A stretch of DNA of 64,000 bases from Nocardioides soli (GCF_014191495.1 NZ_JACHWR010000004.1:62001-126000); one strand, 5' to 3'; shown: positions 9,465-17,928, counted from the stretch's first letter. Translations and numbers: made by a program. Notes: a model not told the origin generated them from the sequence alone.

Positions 9465-10133
9465 ATGAGCACCGTAGCAGACGGCGGACCCGAGCCGGTC
9501 CGGGTGCTGGTCGCCGACGACCACCCGATCTTCCGCGACGGGCTCGCGACGCTGCTGGGCACCCAGCCCGGCGTCGCCGTGGTCGCGACCGCCGGCGACG
9601 GCGCCGAGGCGGTCGCGCTCGCCGCCGAACACCACCCGGACGTCGTCGTGATGGACGTGCAGATGCCGGGCATGAACGGCATCGACGCGACCCGCCTGCT
9701 GACCGAGACCCAGCCCGACGTCCGGGTGCTGGTGTTCACGATGGGCGAGGAGGACGGCACCGTGCTGGCCGCGATGCGGGCCGGGGCCCGGGGCTACCTC
9801 GTCAAGGGCGCCAGCCAGGACGAGGTCGCGCGGGCGATCTCGACCGTGCACGCCGGCGGGCTGGTGTTCGGTGCCTCGTTGGCGCTGCGGATCGCCGACC
9901 TGCTCTCCGGTACGTCGACCCCGGACCGTTCGGCGTTCCCGCAGCTGACCGAGCGCGAGCTCGAGATCCTCGACCTGATCGCCGCCGGCAAGAACAACCC
10001 GCAGATCGCCTCGACCCTCTACCTGGCGCCCAAGACGGTGCGCAACAACGTCTCGAACATCCTGGCCAAGCTGCAGGCGACCGATCGTGCCGAGGCGATC
10101 ATCCGGGCCCGCGACGCGGGCCTCGGCGGCTAG
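9465..10133 (+). CDS. NarL/LuxR-type response regulator
   Basis: A 222-aa cytoplasmic transcription factor paired with the kinase just upstream. The receiver domain has the acidic pair in VLVADDHP, the phospho-accepting Asp at about 64 in VVMDVQMPGMNG, and the conserved Lys in GYLVKGAS. A LuxR helix-turn-helix with LTERELEILDLIAAG and KTVRNNVSNILAKL spans roughly 158-215. ATG 9465 follows an excellent GAGGAGG Shine-Dalgarno; the longer frame from 9282 adds only low-complexity sequence. Its end overlaps the convergent hydrolase gene by four bases. The nearby palindrome at 7166 is a candidate target. Confidence 0.94.
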   Translation: MSTVADGGPEPVRVLVADDHPIFRDGLATLLGTQPGVAVVATAGDGAEAVALAAEHHPDVVVMDVQMPGMNGIDATRLLTETQPDVRVLVFTMGEEDGTVLAAMRAGARGYLVKGASQDEVARAISTVHAGGLVFGASLALRIADLLSGTSTPDRSAFPQLTERELEILDLIAAGKNNPQIASTLYLAPKTVRNNVSNILAKLQATDRAEAIIRARDAGLGG

Positions 10134-12331
10134 CCGGGATAGCTCCGGCACGGCTGGCTGCGCAGCGCCGCGCACTCCGGCGCCTTCGCCGGCACCCGTA
10201 CGCCGGGGACCAGCGGCAGCACCAGCCGCGAGCGGTGCTTGCGGTCGGTCGCGATCTCCACCTTCTCGCCGCGCGAGATCGTGTCGAAGGCCCACAGTGG
10301 GCGGGCGTTGCCGGGGGCGTCGACGGTGATCCGGATCCGCGAGCCGGCGCGGAAGGCCTGGGCGAACGGGAACAGCTCGACCCGGACCTTCGCGAACTCT
10401 CCCTTGGGCAGCCGCAACCGGTCGGACCTCAGGTGGGTGTGCTGGGGGGAGATCGCGGTCGACCCCGGCGCGAGCTTGCGATGGCTGGCTCGCAGCCAGC
10501 CGGACTGCACGTAGACCTCGGTGCCGTCGGGTCGCACCTCGCTCAGCGTGACCTCGAGGTCGGTGTCCCGCTTGGGCGTGCGCACCCACAGGTCGACCGA
10601 GCCGGTGCCGATGGCGACCGCGGTCCGCTTCAGGGGAGCGGTGATCCAGCCGAGGCCCTTGCCGTGGGGGATCTGCCGCCAGCGGTACTTCGGCTGCGCG
10701 GCCCAGATGCCGCCACCCGAGCCGGCGTACGTCGTGGCCGGCAGCGCCTTCGGGTCGGCCCGGTAGCTGCGCGGCGTGGTCTCGCGCGCCCTGACCGACG
10801 GGGCCGACGAGCGCAGCCGCCCGTTCGGGGCCAGGTACCAGCGCTTCACCGAGGCGCCCGGGATCGGCCAGGACCGGAACGAGTGCTCGAAGCGCGGCAG
10901 CGGCGCCCCGGCCGGCTTCCCGGCGGCCGCCCCTTCCTCGAAGAGGATCCGGATCGGCTTGGCCGACTCGTACTTGCGCAGCGCCTGGCCGTAGCTCATC
11001 CCGCTGTAGTCGGTCTGCCGCGGCAGGCTGAGCCCCGGCACGCCGGTCAGCGACTGCGCCAGGATCGGCGCGACCAGGGCCTTCGCCGAGGTCGGCACCC
11101 GTCGCGCGACGTACAGGTCGAGGAAGTCGGCGTACCGCCCGAAGATGCCGAGGCTGAGCGACTCGGTGTGCGAGCCGTTCGTCATGGTCGCGTAGACGCG
11201 GGGCGACGACGTGAGGTCGTCGATCAGCTGCGGGAAGTGGCCGCCGGTCTGCTCGTCCTGCCACGCACCCGCCAGGAAGACCGGCACGTCGATCCGGTGG
11301 GCGAAGAGGCTCGGGTTCATCGGGTCGCCGATCCGCGGGGCGTAGTAGGGGTTGTCCTCGATCATGTCGAGCACGTCGGGGTTCTGCAGCCGCAGCGCCT
11401 GGTTGGCCTGGCAGGTGGTGTCGCCGCCGTCGACCCGGCCCCGCTCCCAACCCTGGCCGTACGGCGCCGCTTGGGTCGACCGCTCCTTCGCCCAGGGCAC
11501 CGCGAAGCCCGTGTTGAGGATGCCGCCGGGGTAGAGCGTGCTGCGGTAGGTGTCGTCGATGACCGACAGCGGCGTGATCGCGGCCAGGCTCGGCGGCTGG
11601 GTCTGCGCGACGTACAGCTGCTCGATGCCGGGGTAGGAGACGCCGACCATCCCGACCCGGTGGTACTTCACCCACGGCTGCGCGGCGATCGCCTCGATGG
11701 CGTCGTACCCGTCGACGCTCTGCACCGGCTCGAAGGGGCGGAAGGAGCCGCCGGAGCAGCCGGTGCCGCGGATGTTCACCCCGACGTAGGCGTACCCGAG
11801 GGCGGTGAACAACTGCGCCATCACCGAGCTGCCCGGCCGGCTCGGGTCGTACCCGGAGTACTCGACGACGGTCGGGAACGGCCCGGCGCCGCCGGGGAGG
11901 ACCACGTTCGCCGACAGGGTCGTGCCGTCGCGGGTGGTCAGGTAGCCGAAGCCCTCCGACAGCGTCTGGCCCGCGTAGAACGACGCGGCCGGGGCCGGGT
12001 CGTCGGCGTCGGTGACGGTCGCGGGCGCGGAGGCCATGGCCGGGTCGCCGATCACCCGCACCGTGTAGCTGCCGGGGTCCAGCTCGCGCCAGGCCAGGCT
12101 GCCGGCCGCGTCGACGGTGCCCGAGGCGACGACGCCGGCACCCCTGACCAGCTCCAGGCCCTGGCCCGGGGTCGCGCCGAGCACGTAGAGCTGGTTGACG
12201 CTCGGACGCACGAGGAACCCGGGGTCGACGGCCGCGGCGACGCCGGCGACGCTCGGCGCGCCGGCGGCCAGGACACCAGCGGTCAGGGCAAGGGCGGCGA
12301 CGGCGGCCGCGGCCCGCCTGGGACTCGTCAT
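10130..12331 (-). CDS. Secreted CocE/NonD-type (X-Pro dipeptidyl-peptidase S15-like) hydrolase
   Basis: A 733-aa exported alpha/beta hydrolase. An N-terminal signal peptide (AAAAVAALALTAGVLAAGAP) is followed by a short Ig-like region and then the S15 domain beginning at LTTRDGTTLSANVVLP. The nucleophile is the Ser of GVSYPG near residue 232; RGTGCSGGSF upstream supplies part of the active-site region. The C-terminal part, from about 530, is the jelly-roll domain of CocE/X-Pro peptidases, with VDLWVRTPKRDTDLEVTL. It probably cleaves acyl or peptidyl bonds outside the cell. Cocaine esterase, glutaryl-7-ACA acylase and X-Pro peptidases share this architecture, so the substrate is open. Confidence 0.88.
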   Translation of the reverse strand: MTSPRRAAAAVAALALTAGVLAAGAPSVAGVAAAVDPGFLVRPSVNQLYVLGATPGQGLELVRGAGVVASGTVDAAGSLAWRELDPGSYTVRVIGDPAMASAPATVTDADDPAPAASFYAGQTLSEGFGYLTTRDGTTLSANVVLPGGAGPFPTVVEYSGYDPSRPGSSVMAQLFTALGYAYVGVNIRGTGCSGGSFRPFEPVQSVDGYDAIEAIAAQPWVKYHRVGMVGVSYPGIEQLYVAQTQPPSLAAITPLSVIDDTYRSTLYPGGILNTGFAVPWAKERSTQAAPYGQGWERGRVDGGDTTCQANQALRLQNPDVLDMIEDNPYYAPRIGDPMNPSLFAHRIDVPVFLAGAWQDEQTGGHFPQLIDDLTSSPRVYATMTNGSHTESLSLGIFGRYADFLDLYVARRVPTSAKALVAPILAQSLTGVPGLSLPRQTDYSGMSYGQALRKYESAKPIRILFEEGAAAGKPAGAPLPRFEHSFRSWPIPGASVKRWYLAPNGRLRSSAPSVRARETTPRSYRADPKALPATTYAGSGGGIWAAQPKYRWRQIPHGKGLGWITAPLKRTAVAIGTGSVDLWVRTPKRDTDLEVTLSEVRPDGTEVYVQSGWLRASHRKLAPGSTAISPQHTHLRSDRLRLPKGEFAKVRVELFPFAQAFRAGSRIRITVDAPGNARPLWAFDTISRGEKVEIATDRKHRSRLVLPLVPGVRVPAKAPECAALRSQPCRSYPG

Positions 12332-12350
12332 GCGGAGGATGCTCCCATCC

Positions 12351-12785
12351 TCAGTCGTCGTCGGGAAGCGTCTTCACCTCGCGGTCGCCGACGGCCGGAC
12401 GGCCCTGGTTGCAGTAGACCTCGATCTCGATCGAGCGGTCGCCGCTCGCGAAGACCGCGTCGACGTCGTCGTCGGGCCCCTCCTCGTAGCTCACCACCCG
12501 CCAGCCCGCGGCGGGCTCCGGCGCCAGGCCGTAGGCCACGGCCCCGCGACACTCCACCTCGAACCTGCCGAACTCGTCCTCGATCGTGCGGGCCACCACC
12601 GCCGCCTTCGGGTCGGGACTGCGGACCCCCTCGGACCGCTCGGGAGGCGGTACGTCGTTGCCGAGTGGCCCCCGATCGCGGACGCTCGCGCCGACCGATG
12701 TCACCGCGACCACGCCGACGGTCACGGCCACCGCGGCCGCGATCAGCCAGGCCAGCAGGTAGCCGAGGATCCGTCGCGAGGTCAC
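12351..12785 (-). CDS. Small membrane-anchored protein of unknown function
   Basis: A 144-aa protein with a single N-terminal membrane segment (YLLAWLIAAAVAVTVGVV) and an extracytoplasmic domain containing two Cys residues, in EVECRGAV and EVYCNQGR, that may form a disulphide. No family is recognised. GTG at 12785 starts it, and it lies divergent to the OmpR-type system at 12897. It may be a target of that system, or an envelope protein transcribed with the hydrolase downstream. Confidence 0.7.
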   Translation of the reverse strand: MTSRRILGYLLAWLIAAAVAVTVGVVAVTSVGASVRDRGPLGNDVPPPERSEGVRSPDPKAAVVARTIEDEFGRFEVECRGAVAYGLAPEPAAGWRVVSYEEGPDDDVDAVFASGDRSIEIEVYCNQGRPAVGDREVKTLPDDD

Positions 12786-12896
12786 GGGGTCAGCATGCCC
12801 GCCCCGCCTCCCGGTTTCGTTAGCGGACCGCTAAGGCGACGCTAAGCCGTGGTGTGGACCGACGGCTCGGGGGCGAGGAGCGGTTAGGGTCCGAGG

Positions 12897-13580
12897 GTGC
12901 CCCAGGTCCTGATCGTCGAGGACGACGCGCGCATCAGGCCGCTGCTGATGCGCTCGCTCGACGAGCGTGGCTACGCGGTGTCGTCGGCGGCGACGGGCAT
13001 GCAGGGCCTCGCGATGGCGGTCGACGACCGGCCCGACCTGGTGATCCTCGACCTCGGGCTGCCCGACGTCGACGGCACCCAGGTGCTGCGGATGCTGCGG
13101 GCGGTCAGCGACGTGCCGGTCATCGTCGCGAGCGCGCGCGACGACGACCCCTCGCTGGTCGGCTGCCTCGACGCCGGTGCCGACGACTACGTCGTCAAGC
13201 CGTTCACGACCGACCAGCTCGAGGCGCGGATCCGGGCGGTGATGCGCCGGGTCACCGGTACGTCGAGCGTGCGCCGGTCGATCGTGGTCGGTGGCCTCGA
13301 GATCGATCCCGCCGCGCGCCGCGCGAGCGTCGAGGGGGAGGCGCTCGACCTCAGCCCGCGCGAGTTCGACCTGCTGCGCCACCTCGCCGAGCGTCCGGGT
13401 GAGGTGGTCACCAAGCGCGAGCTGCTCACCGAGGTCTGGAACCAGCCGTGGGGCGGCTCGGACAAGACCGTCGACGTCCATCTGTCCTGGCTGCGGCGCA
13501 AGCTGGGGGAGTCGGCCGCGGAGCCGCGCTACCTCCACACCGTCCGCGGCGTCGGCGTCCGGCTGTCGGCCCCGGAGTGA
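12897..13580 (+). CDS. OmpR/PhoB-type response regulator
   Basis: A 227-aa regulator. The receiver has the acidic pair in VLIVEDDARIR, the phospho-acceptor Asp at about 52 in LVILDLGLPDVDG and Lys near 102 in DDYVVKPFTT. A winged-helix DNA-binding domain occupies about 130-225, with LDLSPREFDLLRHLAERPG and KTVDVHLSWLRRKLGE. GTG at 12897 is the only start that gives a proper receiver N-terminus. The kinase gene follows four bases after its stop, so the two are co-transcribed. Confidence 0.94.
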   Translation: MPQVLIVEDDARIRPLLMRSLDERGYAVSSAATGMQGLAMAVDDRPDLVILDLGLPDVDGTQVLRMLRAVSDVPVIVASARDDDPSLVGCLDAGADDYVVKPFTTDQLEARIRAVMRRVTGTSSVRRSIVVGGLEIDPAARRASVEGEALDLSPREFDLLRHLAERPGEVVTKRELLTEVWNQPWGGSDKTVDVHLSWLRRKLGESAAEPRYLHTVRGVGVRLSAPE

Positions 13581-13584
13581 CCGC

Positions 13585-14907
13585 GTGCGCCGGAGCCTGA
13601 TCCTCACGGTGGCGGCGGCCGTGACCATGGTGCTGCTCGCGATGCTGGTACCGATGGCGGTGCTGCTGCGCAGCTACGCCCTCGAGGATCGGATCTCGCG
13701 CGCGGCGCTCGAGGTGCAGGCGACCGAGACCGTCGTGTCGGGACACGACGAGGGCGCGGTCGCGACGTACCTCGCGACCATCAACCGCAACCCCGACGTG
13801 CAGACGACCGTGCTCTACCCGCCCGACGACCTGCACCCCGACGGCGAGGCGATCGGACCGGCGCCCGGCGAGGACCACGACGTGGTGGAGGCGCGGCTGA
13901 CCGGCCAGGCCAGCGTGCGCGACGTCGACGGCGGCGCCGAGATCCTGGTGCCGGTCTCGCTGGGCCCGAGCAGTGCGGGGCCCGAGGCCACGCCGGTGAT
14001 CCTGGTGCAGGTGCGCGCACCCGGCCTGGAGTCCGACATCGTGCGTGCCTGGCTGATGCTGCTGCTCCTCGGCGTGGTGCTGCTGGTGGGTGCGCTCGTG
14101 CTCGCCGACCGGCTGGGCCGCTCGTTCGTGCAGCCGATCCGCCGGCTCGCGGCGTACGCCGGAGCGCTCGGGGAGCGCCGTCGTCCCGAGCCCGTGGCGC
14201 CGTCGGGCCCGGCCGAGGTCCGGGAGCTGGCCAGCGCCATGAACCGGCTCGTCGTGCGGATCGAGGACCTGCTCGAGCGCGAGCGGGCGGGGGTCGCCGA
14301 CCTGTCCCACCGGCTGCGGACGCCGATGACCGCGCTGCGGCTGCGCGTCGACGGGCTGGCCGACGCCGAGGGCCGGACCCGGCTCAGCGGCGACCTCGAC
14401 GAGCTCCAGGCGACCGTCGACCAGGTGGTGCGCGAGGCCCGGCGCTCGGAGCGCGAGGGCGTCGTGCCGATGGTCGACGCGGTGGCCGTCGTGGCCGAGC
14501 GGGCGCGCTTCTGGGCGCCCCTCGCCGACGACCAGGGGCGCGCCTTCGACGTCCGGGTGGAGGTCACCGGCCCGAGGCCGGTGCCGATCTCGGAGCAGGA
14601 CCTCCAGGCGCTCGTCGACGTGCTGCTCGACAACGTCTTCACGCACACGCCCGAGGACGCCGCGGTGACCGTGACCCTCGCGCCGCGCCCCGGCGGCGGG
14701 CTGTCGCTCACGGTCGACGACGCCGGTCCGGGCTTCCCGGACGACGTGGACGTCTCCGGCCGGGGCGAGTCCGGGGCCGGGTCGACCGGACTGGGCCTGG
14801 CCATCGTCGACCGGACCGCCACCGACTCCGGTGGCGGCCTGTCCTGGGAACCCGCGCCCGCCGGCGGGGCCCGGGTCGTGGTCGAGCTGGGCCCCGCCGT
14901 CCGCTAG
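13585..14907 (+). CDS. Sensor histidine kinase
   Basis: A 440-aa membrane kinase, partner of the regulator just upstream. TM1 is near residues 5-28 and TM2 near 150-175, with an extracytoplasmic sensor between them, followed by a HAMP domain. The H-box is GVADLSHRLRTPMTALRLR with His at about 242. The ATPase domain has LLDNVFTHTPEDA, DDAGPGFPDD and GAGSTGLGLAIV. The start is a GTG at 13585. Its TAG stop lies exactly where a TA-flanked MITE-like element begins at 14905, so the stop is shared with the element edge. Confidence 0.93.
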   Translation: MRRSLILTVAAAVTMVLLAMLVPMAVLLRSYALEDRISRAALEVQATETVVSGHDEGAVATYLATINRNPDVQTTVLYPPDDLHPDGEAIGPAPGEDHDVVEARLTGQASVRDVDGGAEILVPVSLGPSSAGPEATPVILVQVRAPGLESDIVRAWLMLLLLGVVLLVGALVLADRLGRSFVQPIRRLAAYAGALGERRRPEPVAPSGPAEVRELASAMNRLVVRIEDLLERERAGVADLSHRLRTPMTALRLRVDGLADAEGRTRLSGDLDELQATVDQVVREARRSEREGVVPMVDAVAVVAERARFWAPLADDQGRAFDVRVEVTGPRPVPISEQDLQALVDVLLDNVFTHTPEDAAVTVTLAPRPGGGLSLTVDDAGPGFPDDVDVSGRGESGAGSTGLGLAIVDRTATDSGGGLSWEPAPAGGARVVVELGPAVR

Positions 14908-15070
14908 GCCGTGTTGATCAAGTAGGCGCCGTCGCGAGCGGCGCGATGGGCGTGCGATGACAAGGCGCCCGGAGCGACGGCATACCCGTTCGTATTCCGA
15001 GCTCCGGCAACGCAGTCAGCGTGCGTCCAGCGCGTCGCGTAGCAGGCGCGGAGTTGATCAACGCGGCCTA
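14905..15070. mobile_element. MITE-like element 1, TA-flanked with 15-bp terminal inverted repeats
   Basis: The ends are GGCCGTGTTGATCAA (14907-14921) and TTGATCAACGCGGCC (15054-15068), matching as inverted repeats with one mismatch. TA dinucleotides flank both sides (14905-14906 and 15069-15070), as expected for an IS630/Tc1-mariner target duplication. There is no transposase ORF; the interior is about 130 bp. It directly abuts a second such element and shares the TA between them. Confidence 0.75.
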
Positions 15071-15231
15071 GATGACTAATTCCAAGGCCTCGCACGCTGC
15101 GCGACGCTCATCATCCGCTCCGGCGGCGTTGCCGACGCTTGAAAGACGTCCAGTCTGCCGACGCATCGGCGCCTTGCCGGAGCGGCGCTGAGCGCCGCTC
15201 GCTTGCACGATCCCTTGGAATTACTCATCTA
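15069..15231. mobile_element. MITE-like element 2, TA-flanked with 17-bp terminal inverted repeats
   Basis: The ends are GATGACTAATTCCAAGG (15071-15087) and CCTTGGAATTACTCATC (15213-15229), inverted repeats with one mismatch. TA dinucleotides lie at 15069-15070 and 15230-15231. The termini differ in sequence from element 1, so these are two families side by side. The interior contains a GGAGCGGCGCTGAGCGCCGCTC palindromic core (described by position, about 15177-15199) and no ORF. Confidence 0.75.
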
Positions 15232-15254
15232 GGCGGCGCGCGGATCCCCCGGGG

Positions 15255-15674
15255 TCAGCGTGCGAAGTGCAGGGTGCGGGTCACCTTGCCCGGGCCGCCG
15301 ACCCGCTTCAGCGTGACCTTGAAGGTGTCCGAACCGCTGGTGTCCTTGCTGCGGACCTCGCGGAAGTCGACCTCCCAGCGGCCGTCGTCGCGCACCGCCC
15401 GCGCCGTGCGGACGCCGACCCGCTTGCCCTCGTGGCGGACGACCATCCGCCAGGTCGATCCGGCCGGCACGCCGTCGATGTCGGCGTCGACCTCGAAGCG
15501 GCGGTCCTTCTCGACCGAGATGTCGTACGCCGCGCCGGCCACCTGGCCGCGGGCGTGCCGCTCGGGGCCGTCGGCCTGCGCGGGCCCGGCGGCCAGCGCG
15601 GTGAGGGCGCCGGCGACCAGGGCGCCGGTGGCGGTGAGTGTGATCGTGCGCTTCGTCATGACGCTCGTCTCCAT
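15255..15674 (-). CDS. Exported protein of unknown function
   Basis: A 139-aa protein with a clear signal peptide (TLTATGALVAGALTALAAG, cleavage probably after AQA). The mature part is about 105 residues of predicted beta structure, with the motif GSTWRMVVRHEGKRV, resembling small Ig-like secreted domains. ATG 15674 is chosen because GAGGAG lies seven bases upstream; ATG 15659 is the alternative. A related beta-rich exported protein is encoded 36 bp upstream in the same direction, and both have a TWxxVIxxxG-type strand, suggesting a duplicated pair. Function is unknown. Confidence 0.75.
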   Translation of the reverse strand: METSVMTKRTITLTATGALVAGALTALAAGPAQADGPERHARGQVAGAAYDISVEKDRRFEVDADIDGVPAGSTWRMVVRHEGKRVGVRTARAVRDDGRWEVDFREVRSKDTSGSDTFKVTLKRVGGPGKVTRTLHFAR

Positions 15675-15709
15675 GGTTGTCTCCTCGGTTGGTACGGTCG
15701 GGTTGTCGG

Positions 15710-16084
15710 TCAGCGGTCGAGCGACGCGGTGCAGGCCTCGCCGCTCTCGGGGGTCGCGGTGGCGGAGAACGACGAGCCGTCCTTGTCGCTCACGGTCACG
15801 TCGACGTCGAGCTCGGCGTCCTCGTCGGTCTGCCGGGAGCCCGAGTAGATCTCGGTGCCGTCCTGCTCGATGACGACCTGCCAGGTCTCGCCCGGCGCGG
15901 CCGACTGCAGCTCGAAGGTCACCTCGACGCCGCCGTCCTCGTCCTCGGCGCCCAGCTCCCACGTCACGTTGCCGCAGGTGCCGCGCTCGGTCTTCTCGTC
16001 GTCGCCGCCGAGCGCCCACCAGGCGCCACCGGCGACCACCACCAGCGCGACGACGGCGACGGCCGCCAGGACCATCTTCTTCAT
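15710..16084 (-). CDS. Exported or membrane-anchored acidic protein
   Basis: A 124-aa protein with an N-terminal hydrophobic segment (LAAVAVVALVVVAGGAWWAL) and a strongly acidic mature part containing two Cys residues (RGTCGNV and GEACTAS). The motif ETWQVVIEQDGTEIYSG is similar in pattern to STWRMVVRHEGKRV of the downstream exported protein. The two genes are probably one transcript, and could belong to the regulon of the OmpR-type system upstream; that is inference. Confidence 0.72.
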   Translation of the reverse strand: MKKMVLAAVAVVALVVVAGGAWWALGGDDEKTERGTCGNVTWELGAEDEDGGVEVTFELQSAAPGETWQVVIEQDGTEIYSGSRQTDEDAELDVDVTVSDKDGSSFSATATPESGEACTASLDR

Positions 16085-16250
16085 GGGACTCCCTCTCTCG
16101 GGGTCGCTTCTCAGGATCGCTCGGGCCCGGTCGGGTCCGAGCGGATGACCTGAACGTTCCCCTCTGGAGCGCTAAGCACGCTCCAGCGCGACGCTAAGGC
16201 GAGGCAAAGTCGGAGTGGGCCGGGTCCTGCGGCGGCGAGGGGCGCTGGTT

Positions 16251-16528
16251 TCATCAAGGGATGAGGGTCGCGATTCCGGGATAGTCCGTCACGTTCCTGC
16301 TGTCGTTCCGGCGATCGGGCAGCCATTTCGTGACGGACTATCCGCTCGCGGCGTCCGGCGACGGGTGTCCCACGGGGACGACCTAACGCACGCCTGGACG
16401 GTGAAGCTTCGTCGTCCCAGCGGGAGATTCGTCGGCCGGCCGACGAAGCTCCAGGCCCGGTCCGGAAATCTCAGCCACAGGAGCCTGAACGCCCAGGGAA
16501 GCGCGGGTCGACCCTCATCCCTTGATGA
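16251..16528. repeat. Nested inverted-repeat element with perfect 20-bp termini
   Basis: TCATCAAGGGATGAGGGTCG at 16251-16270 is perfectly inverted at 16509-16528. Inside, a 15-bp arm starting GGATAGTCCGTC (16279-16293) is inverted at 16329-16343, and a near-palindrome with GTCGGCCGGCCGAC lies at 16404-16462. No ORF with coding character is present. This fills most of the 500-bp gene-free stretch between 16085 and 16587. Confidence 0.75.
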
Positions 16529-16587
16529 AGCCGCGCTGCCCACGGCCGATGAACCGCCCGCCCGCCGGCGTCACCCACCCCCGAGGG

Positions 16588-16902
16588 TCAGTGCAGGACC
16601 TTGAGCCCGATCACGCAGGCGACGATGCCGCCGAGCAGCAGCACCTTGGCGAGGGAGGCGGGCTCGGCACCGGTCACCATGCCGTAGGCCACGGTGATGG
16701 TCGCGCCGATGCCGACCCACACGGCGTACGCCGTGCCGACCGGCAGCTGCCGCATCGCCACGGCGAGGCCGGCCATGCTGAGGCACAGCGTGACGACGAA
16801 CGTGATGGTGGGGCCGAGCTTGCTGAAGCCCTCGGACTTCGACAGGGCGACCGCCCAGACGGCTTCGAGCATGCCGGAGAGGACCAGAACGAGCCAGGAC
16901 AT
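16588..16902 (-). CDS. gdx: SMR-family guanidinium exporter (Gdx/SugE type)
   Basis: A 104-aa protein with four transmembrane helices. The membrane-embedded Glu13 of LSGMLEAVWAVAL is the conserved proton/substrate residue of small multidrug resistance transporters, and SKSEGFSKL and PVGTAYAVWVGIGA are typical of the Gdx subgroup. Gdx dimers export guanidinium in exchange for protons. This specific function, rather than drug efflux, is strongly supported by the class III guanidine riboswitch directly upstream. The Shine-Dalgarno AAGGAG (16908-16913) sits right after the riboswitch. Confidence 0.94.
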   Translation of the reverse strand: MSWLVLVLSGMLEAVWAVALSKSEGFSKLGPTITFVVTLCLSMAGLAVAMRQLPVGTAYAVWVGIGATITVAYGMVTGAEPASLAKVLLLGGIVACVIGLKVLH

Positions 16903-16913
16903 GATGTCTCCTT

Positions 16914-16957
16914 GGCGCCGTCTTGTCGCTGACCGGGTACGGCACCACTCGTCCGGG
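16914..16957 (-). promoter_or_regulatory. Guanidine-III riboswitch
   Basis: Read on the minus strand, the leader contains CCCGGACGAG, GTGCCGTACCCGGTCAG and GACAAGACGGCGCC in this order. These match the conserved pseudoknot aptamer of class III guanidine riboswitches almost base for base. The 3' end of the aptamer is adjacent to the Shine-Dalgarno of gdx, which suggests control of translation initiation: guanidine binding would free the site. Assignment is from recalled consensus, not a covariance search. Confidence 0.92.
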
Positions 16958-17019
16958 AGCCGGAGTCCGGCTCTGCATCCAGGCTCTCAAACGGGCGCGG
17001 CCCGGGCAAGTCGGGAGGA

Positions 17020-17781
17020 TCAGCCGGCGACCGACAGCCAGTGCTCGGCGGGCGCGGACCAGCCGGCCTGGTGGGCGAGGGCGACGGCGGCCAACTGGCT
17101 GTTCACGCCGAGCTTGGCGAAGATCGACTTGATCTGGGTGCGCACGGTCGCCTCCGACACGACCCCCTCGCGCGCGATCGCGGCGGTGCTGCGGCCACCC
17201 ATGAGCTGGGTGACGATCTCCCGCTCGCGCGGGGTCAGCGAGTCGAGCCGCGAGCGGGCCGACCCGGCGTGGTCGTCGGCGCGCCGGGCCGCGGCGAGCA
17301 GCGGCTCCCGCTGCGCCGCGTCGAGCAGGGGGCGACCGGCGGCCGCTCGGTCAAGCGCGTCGCGGAGCGTGGCGAGGTCGCAGCTGTGCGAGAGGACGCC
17401 GACGGCGCCGGCCCGCAGCCAGCGTCCCCAGCTGGCCGGGTCCCGGTCGACGGGGGTCGAGCAGAGCGCGACCACGGCGGCGCCGTGGCCGGAGAGCCCG
17501 TCGATCACGGCCTCGCCGTCGACGTACGGCCCGAGCCGGCTGGACACGAGCGCGAGGTCGGGCCGGGTGGCTCGCGCCGCGGCGACGATGCCGGCGGCGG
17601 TCGCCCTGCCGGGGACGACGACCTGGCGGACCCGGAACCGGCCCCAGAGGCTGCCCTCGAGGGCGTCGCTGAACGCCGCGTGCTGCTCGACGATCGTCAG
17701 GCGGGGCGGCCGGCGGCGTGGGAGCGGAGTGACGTCGGCGGTGTCGGTGTCGGTGTCGGTGCTGGTGTCGGTGTCGGTCAT
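17020..17781 (-). CDS. LuxR-type transcriptional regulator with atypical receiver-like domain
   Basis: A 253-aa protein. The C-terminal LuxR helix-turn-helix is clear (SLTPREREIVTQLMGG, EATVRTQIKSIFAKLGV, about 178-240). The N-terminal half has a receiver-like fold (LTIVEQHAAFSDAL, RPDLALVSSRLG) but lacks the usual acidic phosphorylation site, so it is probably not a classical phospho-receiver. The first 15 residues are a Thr-Asp repeat encoded by a GTCGGT hexanucleotide tract at 17741-17778. It lies downstream of the converging fatty-acid genes, with no partner kinase adjacent. Confidence 0.82.
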   Translation of the reverse strand: MTDTDTSTDTDTDTADVTPLPRRRPPRLTIVEQHAAFSDALEGSLWGRFRVRQVVVPGRATAAGIVAAARATRPDLALVSSRLGPYVDGEAVIDGLSGHGAAVVALCSTPVDRDPASWGRWLRAGAVGVLSHSCDLATLRDALDRAAAGRPLLDAAQREPLLAAARRADDHAGSARSRLDSLTPREREIVTQLMGGRSTAAIAREGVVSEATVRTQIKSIFAKLGVNSQLAAVALAHQAGWSAPAEHWLSVAG

Positions 17782-17928
17782 GGACCCGATTCCCCTGTGA
17801 CCCGGGACCCGCGTGCAGCGGGATCACCAGTCAGGAGCACCGAGTCGGGCGCCAAGTACCTGCGCAGGTCGAGGTCCGGATCGAGACGACCCAACTCATG
17901 GCTGGGACGACGAAGCTTCGTCATTCCA

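Noticed and set aside
14908..15250. 63-aa ORF at 14904-15095 as a gene
   Set aside because: It lies across a MITE-like repeat, lacks a ribosome binding site and has no domain.
17741..17778. GTCGGT tract as a phase-variation switch
   Set aside because: The unit is six bases, so gain or loss keeps the frame and cannot switch the gene off.
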